A stretch of DNA of 64,000 nucleotides from Bufo bufo (GCF_905171765.1 NC_053391.1:155801565-155865564); one strand, 5' to 3'. Shown: positions 53,271 through 63,830, numbered from the stretch's first letter. Program-made: numbers and translations. The notes: a model not told the origin generated them from the sequence alone.

Positions 53271-56010
53271 TCAGACATTTTTTTTGGCCCAAGTTAGCGG
53301 AAATTATTATTTTTTTCTTACAAAGTCTCATATTCCACTAACTTGTGTCAAAAAATTAAATCTCACATGAACTCACCATACCCCTCACGGAATCCAAATG
53401 CGTAAAATTTTTTAAACATTTATATTCCAGACTTCTTCTCACGCTTTAGGGCCCCTAGAATGCCAGGGCAGTATAAATACCCCACATGTGACCCCATTTC
53501 GGAAAGAAGACACCCCCAGGTATTCCGTGAGGGGCATATTGAGTCCATGAAAGATTGAAATTTTTGTCCCAATTTAGCGGAAAGGGAGACTTTGTGAGAA
53601 AAAAATAAAAAATATCAATTTCCGCTAACTTGTGCCAAAAAAAAAAATTCTATGAACTCGCCATGCCCCTCATTGAATACCTTGGGGTGTCTTCTTTCCA
53701 AAATGGGGTCACATGTGGGGTATTTATACTGCCCCGGCATTCTAGGGGCCCCAAAGCGTGAGAAGAAGTCTGGTATCCAAATGTCTAAAAATGCCCTCCT
53801 AAAAGGAATTTGGGCACCTTTGCGCATCTAGGCTGCAAAAAAAGTGTCACACATCTGGTATCGCCGTACTCAGGAGAAGTTGGGGAATGTTTTTTAGGGT
53901 GTCATTTTACATATACCCATGCTGGGTGAGAGAAATATCTTGGTCAAATGCCAACTTTGTATAAAAAAAATGGGAAAAGTTGTCTTTTGCCTAGATATTT
54001 CTCTCACCCAGCATGGGTATATGTAAAATGACACCCCAAAACACATTCCCCAACTTCTCCTGAATACGGCGATACCACATGTGTGACACTTTTTTGCAGC
54101 CTAGGTGGGCAAAGGGGCCCATATTCCAAAGAGCACCTTTCGGATTTCACAGGTCATTTACCTACTTACCACACATTAGGGCCCCTGGAAAATGCCAGGG
54201 CAGTATAACTACCCCACAAGTGACCCCATTTTGGAAAGGAGACACCCCAAGGTATTCCATGAGGGGCATGGCGAGTTCCTAGAATTTTATATTTTTTGTC
54301 ACAAGTTAGTGGAAAATGATGATTTTTTTATTTTTATTTTTTCCTTACAAAGTCTTATATTCCACTAACTTGTGACAAAAAATAAAAACTTCCATGAACT
54401 CACTATGCCCATCAGCGAATACCTTGGGGTGTCTTCTTTCCAAAATGGGGTCACTTGTGGGGTAGTTATACTGCCCTGGCATTCTAGGGGCCCAAATGTG
54501 TGGTAAGGAGTTTGAAATCAAATTCTGTAAAAAATGACCAGTGAAATCCGAAAGGTGCTCTTTGGAATATGGGCCCCTTTGCCCACCTAGGCTGCAAAAA
54601 AGTGTCACACATGTGGTATCTCCGTATTCAGGAGAAGTTGGGGAATGTGTTTTGGGGTGTCATTTTACATATACCCATGCTGGGTGAGAGAAATATCTTG
54701 GCAAAAGACAACTTTTGCCATTTTTTTTATACAAAGTTGGCATTTGACCAAGATATTTCTCTCACCCAGCATGGGTATATGTAAAATGACACCCCAAAAC
54801 ACATTCCCCAACTTCTCCTGAGTACGGCGATACCAGATATGTGACACTTTTTTGCAGCCTAGGTGGGCAAAGGGGACCATATTCCAAAGAGCACCTTTCG
54901 GATTTCACTGGCCATTTTTTACAGAATTTGATTTCAAACTCCTTACCACACATTTGGGCCCCTAGAATGCCAGGGCAGTATAACTACCCCACAAGTGACC
55001 CCATTTTGGAAAGAAGACATCCCAAGGTATTCGCTGATGGGCATAGTGAGTTCATGGAAGCTTTTATTTTTTGTCACAAGTTAGTGGAAAATGATGATTT
55101 TTTTTTTTTTTCTTACAAAGTCTCATATTCCACTAACTTGTGACAAAAAATAAAAACTTCCATGAACTCACTATGCCCATCAGCGAATACCTTGGGGTGT
55201 CTTCTTTCCAAAATGGGGTCACTTGTGGGGTAGTTATACTGCCCTGGCATTCTAGGGGCCCAAATGTGTGGTAAGGAGTTTGAAATCAAATTCTGTAAAA
55301 AATGACCAGTGAAATCCGAAAGGTGCTCTTTGGAATATGGGCCCCTTTGCCCACCTAGGCTGCAAAAAAGTGTCACACATGTGGTATCTCCGTATTCAGG
55401 AGAAGTTGGGGAATGTGTTTTGGGGTGTCATTTTACATATTCCCATGCTGGGTGAGAGAAATATCTTGGCAAAAGACAACTTTTACCATTTTTTTATACA
55501 AAGTTGTCTTTTGCCAAGATATTTCTCTCACCCAACATGGGTATATGTAAAATGACACCCCAAAACACATTCCCCAACTTCTCCTGAATACGGAGATACC
55601 ACATGTGTGACACTTTTTTGCAGCCTAGGTGGGCAAAGGGGCCCATATTCCAAAGAGCACCTTTCGGATTTCACTGGTCATTTTTTACAGAATTTGATTT
55701 CAAACTCCTTACCACACATTTGGGCCCCTAGAATGCCAGGGCAGTATAACTACCCCACAAGTGACCCCATTTTGGAAAGAAGACATCCCAAGGTATTCGC
55801 TGATGGGCATAGTGAGTTCATGGAAGCTTTTATTTTTTGTCACAAGTTAGTGGAATATGAGACTTTGTAAGAAAAAAAACAAAACAATCATCATTTTCCG
55901 CTAACTTGTGACAAAAAATAAAAAGTTCTATGAACTCACTATGCCCATCAGCGAATACCTTAGGGTGTCTACTTTCCGAAATGGGGTCATTTGTGGGGTG
56001 TTTGTACTGT
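53271..56010. repeat. Alternating inverted array, about 383-bp module
   Basis: The same module (marked by CTTGGGGTGTCTTCTTTCC and its inverse) appears in alternating orientation, with a pair period of about 767 bp: minus-oriented at 54,345 and 55,113, plus-oriented at 54,841 and 55,607. Centres are short (for example around 54,715 and 55,495), so strong hairpins are possible. Confidence 0.9.
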
Positions 56011-56672
56011 CTGGGCATTGTAGAACCTCAGGAAACATGACAGGTGCTCAGAAAGTCAGAGCTGCTTCAAAAAGCGGAAATTCACATTTTTGTACCATAG
56101 TTTGTAAACGCTATAACTTTTACCCAAACCATTTTTTTTTTACCCAAACATTTTTTTTTTATCAAAGCCATGTAGAAGAATAAATTTAGAGCAAAATTTA
56201 TATATGGATGTCGTTTTTTTTGCAAAATTTTAAAACTGAAAGTGAAAAATGTCATTTTTTTGCAAAAAAAATCGTTAAATTTCGATTAATAACAAAAAAA
56301 GTAAAAATGTCAGCAGCAATGAAATACCACCAAATGAAAGCTCTATTAGTGAGAAGAAAAGGAGGTAAAATTCATTTGGGTGGTAAGTTGCATGACCGAG
56401 CAATAAACCGCTAAAGTTGTGGAGTGCCGATTTGTAAAAAAGGGCCTGGTCTTTGTGGGGGTATAAACCTGTGGTCCTTAAGTGGTTAAGCATGCATGGG
56501 ATAGGCATAAGGCTATCCTTCATATAAGATAGGGCCAGGGGCTATTCATAGTATTCAGTATATCGGGCAGACTAGATGGGCCAAATGGTTCTTATCTGCC
56601 GACACATTCTATATTTCTATGTTTCTATCGCCCAAGGGCCCACAAGAACCTGGAGCCGGCACTGTTTATAGG

Positions 56673-57657
56673 TGTAGCGGCACATGCACAGTCACCGCTC
56701 TGGAATGAGAAGCAGAGCCTCTGTTCTTGGAGCAGCAGCATAGGCATGAGATTGTCAGGGCCAGATGAGATATCTGGTCCTGTCAATCATGAGGTGGCGG
56801 GATCTGCTGCGGCTGTGGGGACAGATGATTCTGAGAGTATTTTTTATGATACATTGTACTTTATGTAACTGGTAAATATTTATATGGGACAATATTTCTT
56901 GTTTTTATCACTTTATTTGGTGTTTATTCTTTAAAACACCCACATTTATTGTTGAAAAATTGTCCCTTTTTAAAAATTGAATTTCTATTTTTGTAATAGA
57001 GATATACCACATAAATAGTGTCTACTTTTTTTGGCATTTAAATGTTCTTTTATTTTATTTTTTAGGATGGGAGTAGGCTTATGATTTTAACCAAAAGTTT
57101 TCATATTTTCAAAGAAATCTCCAAAAGCAATTTTTTAAGGGACCAATTCAGTTCTAAAGTAACTTTATTAGGATGTTTTCCAAGCAAAACTAAAATTTTG
57201 CAGAGGCTTGTAGGTACCAAAATGAACCCATCACCCCCACATCCAATTTATTTAACTATACCCCTCAAGAAATTCATCTGAGGTGTTGTAAACATTTTAA
57301 CCCCACACAACATATGTTTTATAGAATTTTTTTTATGTCTTTCACTTTGTAGGATAGGTAATATGATAATGATATAGTTTTGGTCATTACACACAACGTG
57401 ATGCTAATTATTTTTCGAATATGATTTTCTATTTTTTTAATGAATTTTTTTTTAAAAACATTTTACTATTTGAACTTTTAAAATTAGTCCCACTAGGGGA
57501 CTTGACCTTCCATAGGCAAAGCCTGATAAACTTCTGTAGCTGTCCAGTTGACATAGGCACTCCAGTTGACATAGGCACCCCATGATCATAATACAGAGGG
57601 CCAGATGGGATACCCCCATTCTCTATCAACCGTCTATTGACTGTAGCATCTAAAGGG
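56673..57657. other. No recognised feature
   Basis: AT-rich sequence with T-runs. A TCCAGTTGACATAGGCAC repeat occurs twice in tandem at about 57,540-57,580. No gene. Confidence 0.3.
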
Positions 57658-57660
57658 TTA

Positions 57661-58157
57661 GGCTACTTTCACACCTGCGTTCGGGTGTCCGCTCGTGAGC
57701 TCCGTTTGAAGGGGCTCACGAGCGGACCCGAACGCAGCCGTCCGGCCCTAATGCATTCTGAGTGGACGCGGATCCGCTGAGAATGCATCAGTCTGGCAGC
57801 GTTCAGCCTCCGCTCCGCTCAGTGAGCGGACACCTGAACTCTGCTTGCAGCGTTCGGGTGTCCGCCTGGTAGTGCGGAGGCAAGCGGATCCGTCCAGACT
57901 TACAATGTAAGTCAATGGGGACGGATCCGTTTGAAGATGACACTATATGGCTCAATCTTCAAACGGATCCGCCCCCATTGACTTTCAATGTAAAGTCTGG
58001 ACGGATCCGTTCAGGCTACTTTCACACTTAGAAATTTTTCTAAGTTATAATGCAGACGGATCCGTTCTGAACGGATGCAAACGTCTGCATTATAGGAGCG
58101 GATCCGTCTGATGAAACATCAGACGGACCCGCTCCGAACGCTAGTGTGAAAGTAGCC
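57661..58157. mobile_element. MITE with GGCTACTTTCACAC termini
   Basis: Termini GGCTACTTTCACAC and GTGTGAAAGTAGCC are perfect inverted repeats with TTA on both sides. A second internal copy of the left terminus (GGCTACTTTCACACTTAG, about 58,013) suggests that one MITE sits within or beside another. Confidence 0.85.
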
Positions 58158-58450
58158 TTAAACTACTGGAATCAGAGCTAACTCTGATCCCGGCATTTGC
58201 AGCAATATGTTCTAACATAACAGCTGACACTTGATTTAGGTGGCACAGGCTCAGCTCCTGATGCCACACCATCCACATGATGTAACTGTATGTCTACCTA
58301 CAGTAAAACATAGTCGGGATGCACATATATATTAAACAAACATTTGTTACACCACGAATGCTCGTTTGGCACATCAAATGTTTATACGAATGCTTGCTCA
58401 ATAGCATGCCATGAAGGTAAAGATACAGCCTGCTATGTCATATGGCAGAA

Positions 58451-59603
58451 AGGGGTTATCCAGGAATTTGATGTTCATGGCCTATTATTAGGATAGATCA
58501 TTCATATAAAATCAGCGTGGGTCTAACTCCCGGCCCCCCTACTGATTAGCTGTTTGAAGAGGACAGGAGTACTGGTGAGCTATAGTCTCTTCACATGTGG
58601 GGAATTGGGTCAGCACAACCTGTATGTGGTGCACATCACTATGGCGAAATACATATACAAACGAAAAATACAAATGTGATAGCACTCTACATCCAGCAAT
58701 TTGCCTCCATGCTGGATGAGGCATTGGTGTACATTTTGGCCAAAGCATAGTAAGCCACTCACCACATCAAGGTCGCCTCTATTTGAGTGGTCCCTAACTC
58801 TAGTTCCTACCTGTTCATGGGCCATGACAGCCACACAAAATCCAGGGAATGCAGGTCAGCATGCAAGCCAAGTACACTCTGCTTTTAACCCCGTCCGGTG
58901 CCATTACAGCTTTCATCGGATCCAGGGATGCAAGTACCAACATGCACGCTGAGCCCACCATATACTTCTCCTGGAGCCAAATGGCTACTGGTAGGTTCTA
59001 TATAAGCAGACTCAGTTTTATACTGACTTTAAAACCAGCCTCCAGGACAGATTGACTGGTCAGGTGTGCAATGACTCCAAGGAGATCGCCACGCCTCCAA
59101 TATATACTGCAAAGAAAAAATGTGGGGAATTGGGTCAGCACAACCTGTATGTGGTGCACATCACTATGGCGAAATACATATACAAACGAAAAATACAAAT
59201 GTGATAGCACTCTACATCCAGCAATTTGCCTCCATGCTGGATGAGGCATTGGTGTACATTTTGGCCAAAGCGTAGTAAGCCACTCACCACGTCAAGGTCG
59301 CCTCTATTTGAGTGGTCCCTAACTCTAGTTCCGGACGGGGTTAAAAGCAGAGTGTGCTTGGCGTGCACACTGACCTGCATTCCCTGGATTTTGTGTGGCT
59401 GTCATGGCCCATGAACAGGTAGAAACTAGAGTTAGGGACCACTCAAATAGAGGCGACCTTGACGTGGTGAGTGGCTTACTATAGTCTCTTCACATGTTAC
59501 CAAGCACAATGTCATACATGCACCTAGCTGCTCCTAGGCCTTATGTAAGGTGGCATCATTGGCCTAGGAATAGGTCATCAATATTGAATTCCCAGATAAT
59601 CCC
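58451..59603. mobile_element. TTAA-type MITE, split by an insertion
   Basis: Left AGGGGTTATCCAGGAATT and right GAATTCCCAGATAATCCCT are imperfect inverted repeats; TTAA follows the right end. The 880-bp element at 58,599-59,478 lies within it. Confidence 0.65.
58599..59478. mobile_element. Insertion with 19-bp duplication, Penelope-like layout
   Basis: Perfect 19-bp repeats CTATAGTCTCTTCACATGT (58,580-58,598 and 59,479-59,497) flank it. Inside, 58,596-58,810 is repeated directly at 59,121-59,335, and 59,336-59,478 is an inverted copy of about 58,750-58,903. Direct pseudo-LTRs plus an inverted tail recall Penelope-like elements. No RT or GIY-YIG coding is left. Confidence 0.6.
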
Positions 59604-59739
59604 TTAACTCAAAATTTCCTAACAGGGTATATGGTAATAGGTTTTCTAAACTGGACAACACCACTGAATTATTTGTATACCTCTAAATTTTTTATCACAT
59701 TTTAGTTTTTTTAGGTCTGAAAGTTTAAATTACCAGAAA

Positions 59740-59824
59740 ATGGTGCATTCATTGTGTCTCGTATTTTTTATCTGCATCTGGTTTCCTCTTAAAACAGCGT
59801 GTAACCAAGATAAGACTACTGAAG
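59740..59824 (+). CDS. Candidate host first coding exon with signal peptide
   Basis: ATG at 59,740 in good context (A at -3, G at +4) opens 28 codons plus one base and stops at a consensus donor GAAG|GTAAGC (GT at 59,825). The peptide has a short N-terminus, a hydrophobic core LCLVFFICIW, then LKTACNQDKTTEG, a plausible secretory signal with cleavage after Ala. The first intron would be phase 1, common in extracellular and immunoglobulin-type genes. A pyrimidine-rich AG at 59,713-59,714 could be an upstream acceptor. No homolog was recognised, and no further exon is visible to the right in the window. A chance ORF remains possible. Confidence 0.35.
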
Positions 59825-60256
59825 GTAAGCAGATTTTCAGATTTAGATTTGCTTGTGTAAAAGCCAAGGTACACGTACTATTGTGACAACATAAGAATGC
59901 ATTGCAGTGCAGATAATATCTGTATTCCTATCACCTTAAACGATTATTTCTTCTGCCTATTAGATCATATGTGATGGATTGAGGTTATATATGTAATTTT
60001 CAGGTACTGTGGACCACTAGAAAGACCCATGGACCACTAGAAAGACCCATGGTTGTTTGTAAGATTGTAAAGATATTTAATTACTTATATGATATGATAT
60101 ACGTGGAGGAAAAAATAGTCCTACCGAATATATTATTCTGGATTAACCACTCGAGATTCATTTCAGATCCACTTTGCCCAATTTTTTTAAAAGTTTGGTT
60201 TTGACCCAAATCGATTCGAGCCGAACCGAAGTTGCTCCAATTGCCCTGAAAGTTGG
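59825..60256. other. No recognised feature (intron if the exon is real)
   Basis: AT-rich, with a 24-bp tandem of the form GGACCACTAGAAAGACCCAT at 60,010-60,050. Nothing else was seen. Confidence 0.3.
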
Positions 60257-60258
60257 TA

Positions 60259-61794
60259 CAGTCCTGATCAAAAGTTTAAGACCACTTGAAAAATGACAAA
60301 AAATCATATTTTACATTGTTGGATCTTAATAAGGTTCCAAGTAGAGCTTCAACATGCAACAAGAAGAAATGAGAGTGAGACAAAACATTTTTTGAGCATT
60401 CAATTAATTGAAAATAACGATAAAACTGAAACAGGCTGTTTTTCAGCTGATCAAAATTTTAGGACCACATGCCTTTAAAAGGCTAAATCTGTGCAAAGAT
60501 GTGGATTCATTGTCATTTTCTGTCAGGTAGTCACACGCTGTGATGGCAAAGGCAAAAGAACTCTCCCTTTTTGAACGTGGTCGGGTTGTTGAACTGCATA
60601 AGCAGGGTCTCTCACAGCGCGCCATCGCTGCTGAGGTGGGAGGCAGTAAGACAGTCATTTGGAATTTCTTAAATAATCCTGAGGGTTATGGAACAAAAAA
60701 GTCAAGTGAAAGACCCCAAAAAATGTCATCAGCACTGAGCCGGAGGATCCAATTGGCTGTCCGTCAAGACACTGGACGATCCTCGACCCAAATTAAGGCC
60801 CTTACTGGTGCTGACTGCAGCCCCATAACCATCAGACGGCATCTGAGACTGAAGGGCTTCAAAAACAAAAAACGTCTTCAAAGACCTCGTCTCCTTGAAC
60901 GCCACAGAACTGCTCGTTTGGACTTTGCAAGAGAGCACCAAACATGGGACATTCAAAGGTGGAAGAAAGTTTTATTCTCTGATGAGAAAAAATTTAACCT
61001 TGATGGTCCTGATGGTTTCCAACGTTACTGGCATGTCAAGCAGATCCCACCCGAGATGTTTTCTACGCGCAACAGTGGAGGGGCGCCATAATGGTCTGGG
61101 GTGCTTTTTCCTTCAGTGGAACAATGGAGCTTCAGGAAGTCCAGGAGCGTCAAACGGCCGCTGGCTATGTCCAGATGTTGCAGAGAGCATTCCTCATGAC
61201 TGAGGGCCCTCGTCTGTGTGGTAACGACTGGGTGTTTCAACAGGATAACGCTACAGTACACAATGCCCGCAGGACAAGGGACTTCTTCCAGGAGAATAAC
61301 ATCACTCTTTTGGCCCATCCTGCGTGTTCCCCTGATCTAAATCCAATTGAGAACCTTTGGGGATGGATGGCAAGGGAAGTTTCCAAAAATGGACAACAGT
61401 TCCAGCCAGTAGATGGCCTTCGTGCGGCCGTCTTCACCACTTGGAGAAATGTTCCCACTCACCTCATGCCGAAACGAATTTTGGAAGCGATAAACAATAA
61501 CGGCGAAGCTACTCATTACTGAGTTCATGTTTGGAAGTTGGATTTCTGTTTTGGGGGGGGGGTTAGTTTTTTTTTTTGAGGTGTGGTCCTAAACTTTTGA
61601 TCAGCTAAAAAACAGCCTGTTTCAGTTTATTCGTTGTTTTCCTTAAATTGAATGCTCAATGTTTTGTTTTGTCTCACTCCCATTTCTTCTTGTTGCATGT
61701 TGAAGCTCTACTTGGAACCTTGTTAAGATCCAGCCATGCTAAATATGTTTTTTTTGCTATTTTTCAAGTGGTCTTAAACTTTTGATCAGGACTG
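60259..61794 (+). mobile_element. Tc1-like element B (same family as A)
   Basis: Ends CAGTCCTGATCAAAAGTTTA and the inverse (AAACTTTTGATCAGGACTG) are flanked by TA at 60,257-60,258 and 61,795-61,796. The 1536-bp element matches element A at 32,520-34,071. The termini are more alike here than in A. Confidence 0.92.
60543..61522 (+). pseudogene. Tc1 transposase B, one frameshift
   Basis: The first frame (60,543-61,091) carries the N-terminal helix-turn-helix domains ([33 protein letters not shown]) and FSDEKK with the first catalytic aspartate. One base is missing near 61,078-61,083 relative to element A, after which 61,091-61,522 continues in another frame with FQQDNATVHNARR and SPDLNPIENLWGW, a DD34E spacing. 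Seven residues present in A before the C-terminal SMPKQIFE-type end are missing here. A single indel separates this copy from a continuous ORF, so it is younger or better preserved than A. Confidence 0.9.
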
Positions 61795-61796
61795 TA

Positions 61797-62263
61797 TATA
61801 ATTTCCTCTACCTTACTAAGATAATTGTTAGGAAAACTTTTCATCTCTTTTCATTTATTTTTGAAGAATTTTTTCCCCCTCCCCAAGCTTTGGCATGCAA
61901 TGACAGCAATAGTAAATGATTCCTAAGCTTCCAAAAATTGGTCCTTATCCAGGGGTAGGTGATGTTTAAACACACATGGTGTTATGGGTTGAAAAAAAAG
62001 TGACTTGGGAGGGACCAAGCGTCCAAAAATTATGCCTTGACAGGGTCGGAATGCCTGACCGTATGACAAGCACAGAAGTGGCTTGTTGTGAATGAACCCC
62101 AAAAAAATCTCACTTTTAACTGGGAGCAGCAGCAGTGCAGTATGGATGTGGAAAGGGTACGGTATGAATATAGTGGCATGCAGCCACAATAATATATATA
62201 GATGCAGCAGCAGGAGCAATATAGCATGGAACATAAAAGGCTGTCTATAGGTAGTAGTAACAA
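61797..62263. other. Repeat-like flank of the DD37E element
   Basis: Contains AGCAGCAGCAG and GTAGTAGTAA runs. The sequence continues past the element at 63,831-64,000 with more AGC/AGT-rich sequence. No gene. Confidence 0.35.
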
Positions 62264-62271
62264 TACACTGC

Positions 62272-62464
62272 GTGCAGAATTATTAGGCAAATGAGTATTT
62301 TGACCACATCATCCTCTTTATGCATGTTGTCTTACTCCAAGCTGTATAGGCTCGAAAGCCTACTACCAATTAAGCATATTAGGTGATGTGCATCTCTGTA
62401 ATGAGAAGGGGTGTGGTCTAATGACATCAACACCCTATATTAGGTGTGCATAAATATTAGGCAA
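62272..62464 (+). repeat. Left IR/DR: two transposase-binding-like repeats
   Basis: GTGCAGAATTATTAGGCAA at 62,272-62,290 and GTGCATAAATATTAGGCAA at 62,446-62,464 are direct repeats with a 174-bp spacing. The right end has the inverted pair at 63,620-63,638 and 63,804-63,822 (184-bp spacing). Confidence 0.8.
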
Positions 62465-62483
62465 CTTCCTTTCCTTTGGCAAA

Positions 62484-63500
62484 ATGGGTCAAAAAAAGGA
62501 CTTGACAGGCTCAGAAAAGTCAAAAATAGTGAGATATCTTGCAGAGGGATGCAGCACTCTTAAAATTGCAAAGCTTCTGAAGCGTGATCATCGAACAATC
62601 AAGCGTTTCATTCAAAATAGTCAACTGGGTCGCAAGAAGCGTGTGGAAAAACCAAGGCGCAAAATAACTGCCCATGAACTGAGAAAAGTCAAGCGTGCAG
62701 CTGCCAAGATGCCACTTGCCACCAGTTTGGCCATATTTCAGAGCTGCAACATCACTGGAGTGCCCAAAAGCACAAGGTGTGCAATACTCAGAGACATGGC
62801 CAAGGTAAGAAAGGCTGAAAGACGACCACCACTGAACAAGACACACAAGCTGAAACGTCAAGACTGGGCCAAGAAATATCTCAAGACAGATTTTTCTAAG
62901 GTTTTATGGACTGATGAAATGAGAGTGAGTCTTGATGGGCCAGATGGATGGGCCCGTGGCTGGATTGGTAAAGGGCAGAGAGCTCCAATCCGACTCAGAC
63001 GCCAGCAAGGTGGAGGTGGAGTACTGGTTTGGGCTGGTATCATCAAAGATGAGCTTGTGGGGCCTTTTCGGGTTGAGGATGGAGTCAAGCTCAACTCCCA
63101 GTCCTACTGCCAGTTTCTGGAAGACACCTTCTTCAAGCAGTGGTACAGGAAGAAGTCTGCATCCTTCAAGAAAAACATGATTTTCATGCAGGACAATGCT
63201 CCATCACACGCGTCCAAGTACTCCACAGCGTGGCTGGCAAGAAAGGGTATAAAAGAAGAAAATCTAATGACATGGCCTCCTTGTTCACCTGATCTGAACC
63301 CCATTGAGAATCTGTGGTCCATCATCAAATGTGAGATTTACAAGGAGGGAAAACAGTACACCTCTCTGAACAGTGTCTGGGAGGCTGTGGTTGCTGCTGC
63401 ACGCAATGTTGATGGTGAACAGATCAAAACACTGACAGAATCCATGGATGGCAGGCTTTTGAGTGTCCTTGCAAAGAAAGGTGGCTATATTGGTCACTGA
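62484..63500 (+). CDS. Intact Tc1-like transposase, DD37E
   Basis: A single 338-residue frame runs from ATG 62,484 to TGA 63,498 with no break. The first about 120 residues are the bipartite helix-turn-helix DNA-binding part (EKSKIVRYLAEGCSTLKIAK, KRDHRTIKRFIQN, then VPKSTRCAILRDM), followed by a basic linker. Catalytic residues are D144 (LWTDEMRVSL), D237 (FMQDNAPSH) and E275 (SPDLNPIENLW), with 37 residues between the last two. This DD37E spacing is known for the TRT group of Tc1-like transposons. A GGGGVLVWAG motif lies between the first two aspartates. The protein would cut and paste the element at TA. The start is the first ATG, 19 bp after the inner left repeat. Confidence 0.93.
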   Translation: MGQKKDLTGSEKSKIVRYLAEGCSTLKIAKLLKRDHRTIKRFIQNSQLGRKKRVEKPRRKITAHELRKVKRAAAKMPLATSLAIFQSCNITGVPKSTRCAILRDMAKVRKAERRPPLNKTHKLKRQDWAKKYLKTDFSKVLWTDEMRVSLDGPDGWARGWIGKGQRAPIRLRRQQGGGGVLVWAGIIKDELVGPFRVEDGVKLNSQSYCQFLEDTFFKQWYRKKSASFKKNMIFMQDNAPSHASKYSTAWLARKGIKEENLMTWPPCSPDLNPIENLWSIIKCEIYKEGKQYTSLNSVWEAVVAAARNVDGEQIKTLTESMDGRLLSVLAKKGGYIGH

Positions 63501-63619
63501 TTTGTTTTTGTTTTGTTTTTGAATGTCAGAAATGTATATTTGTGAATGTTGAGATGTTATATTGGTTTCACTGGTAAAAATAAATAATTGAAATGGGTAT
63601 ATATTTGTTTTTTGTTAAG

Positions 63620-63822
63620 TTGCCTAATAATTATGCACAGTAATAGTCACCTGCACACACAGATATCCCCCTAAAATAGCTAAAACTAAAAACAAACTAA
63701 AAACTACTTCCAAAAATATTCAGCTTTGATATTAATGAGTTTTTTGGGTTCATTGAGAACATGGTTGTTGTTCAATAATAAAATTAATCCTCAAAAATAC
63801 AACTTGCCTAATAATTCTGCAC
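63620..63822 (-). repeat. Right IR/DR of the DD37E element
   Basis: Inner copy TTGCCTAATAATTATGCAC (63,620-63,638) and outer copy TTGCCTAATAATTCTGCAC (63,804-63,822), inverted relative to the left pair. Confidence 0.8.
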
Positions 63823-63830
63823 TCCCTGTA

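Larger units (their letters stand above)
51343..56485. mobile_element. 5.1-kb TTAA-flanked element built of arrays
   Basis: Ends CCACTTACC and (inverted) CCACTTAAGG are flanked by perfect TTAA (51,339-51,342 and 56,486-56,489), the piggyBac-type target. The interior has no transposase. In order it holds four strong hairpins, a 364-bp satellite array, and an alternating inverted array. It is inferred to be non-autonomous. Confidence 0.75.
51170..56628 (+). mobile_element. LINE 3' fragment, split by a TTAA element
   Basis: The coding end (51,176-51,340) reads LRLTRGHSFKLEGQRFKSNI and RVVDAWNSLPAEVVAANTV, a CR1/L2-type RT C-terminus. It resumes at 56,488 with HAWDRHKAILHIR and a stop, then an untranslated end (ACTAGATGGGCCAAATGG, TTTCTATG tail) to 56,628. 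Removing 51,343-56,485 and one TTAA restores a continuous frame, so the inserted element is younger. Confidence 0.8.
49081..56664. mobile_element. hAT-like element, 8-bp duplication, heavily invaded
   Basis: Perfect 8-bp repeats TTTATAGG flank it (49,073-49,080 and 56,665-56,672), and the ends CAGGGCCAGCG and (inverted) CAGTGCCGGCT are hAT-like. The 7.6-kb interior holds a minisatellite, a long G run, a foldback element, and a LINE fragment split by a TTAA-flanked element. No transposase was found, so it is non-autonomous. Confidence 0.65.
62266..63828 (+). mobile_element. Tc1-like element, DD37E, complete
   Basis: The 1563-bp element is flanked by TA on both sides (62,264-62,265 and 63,829-63,830). 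Outer ends share GTGCAGAATTATTAGGCAA in inverted orientation, and an uninterrupted transposase fills the centre. Each end carries two copies of the 19-bp motif, an IR/DR layout. Nothing visible disables it. Confidence 0.93.

Noticed and set aside
54345..55870. Repeated 87-100-codon ORFs on alternating strands
   Set aside because: They are produced by the inverted array module and track its orientation; no start context or domain.
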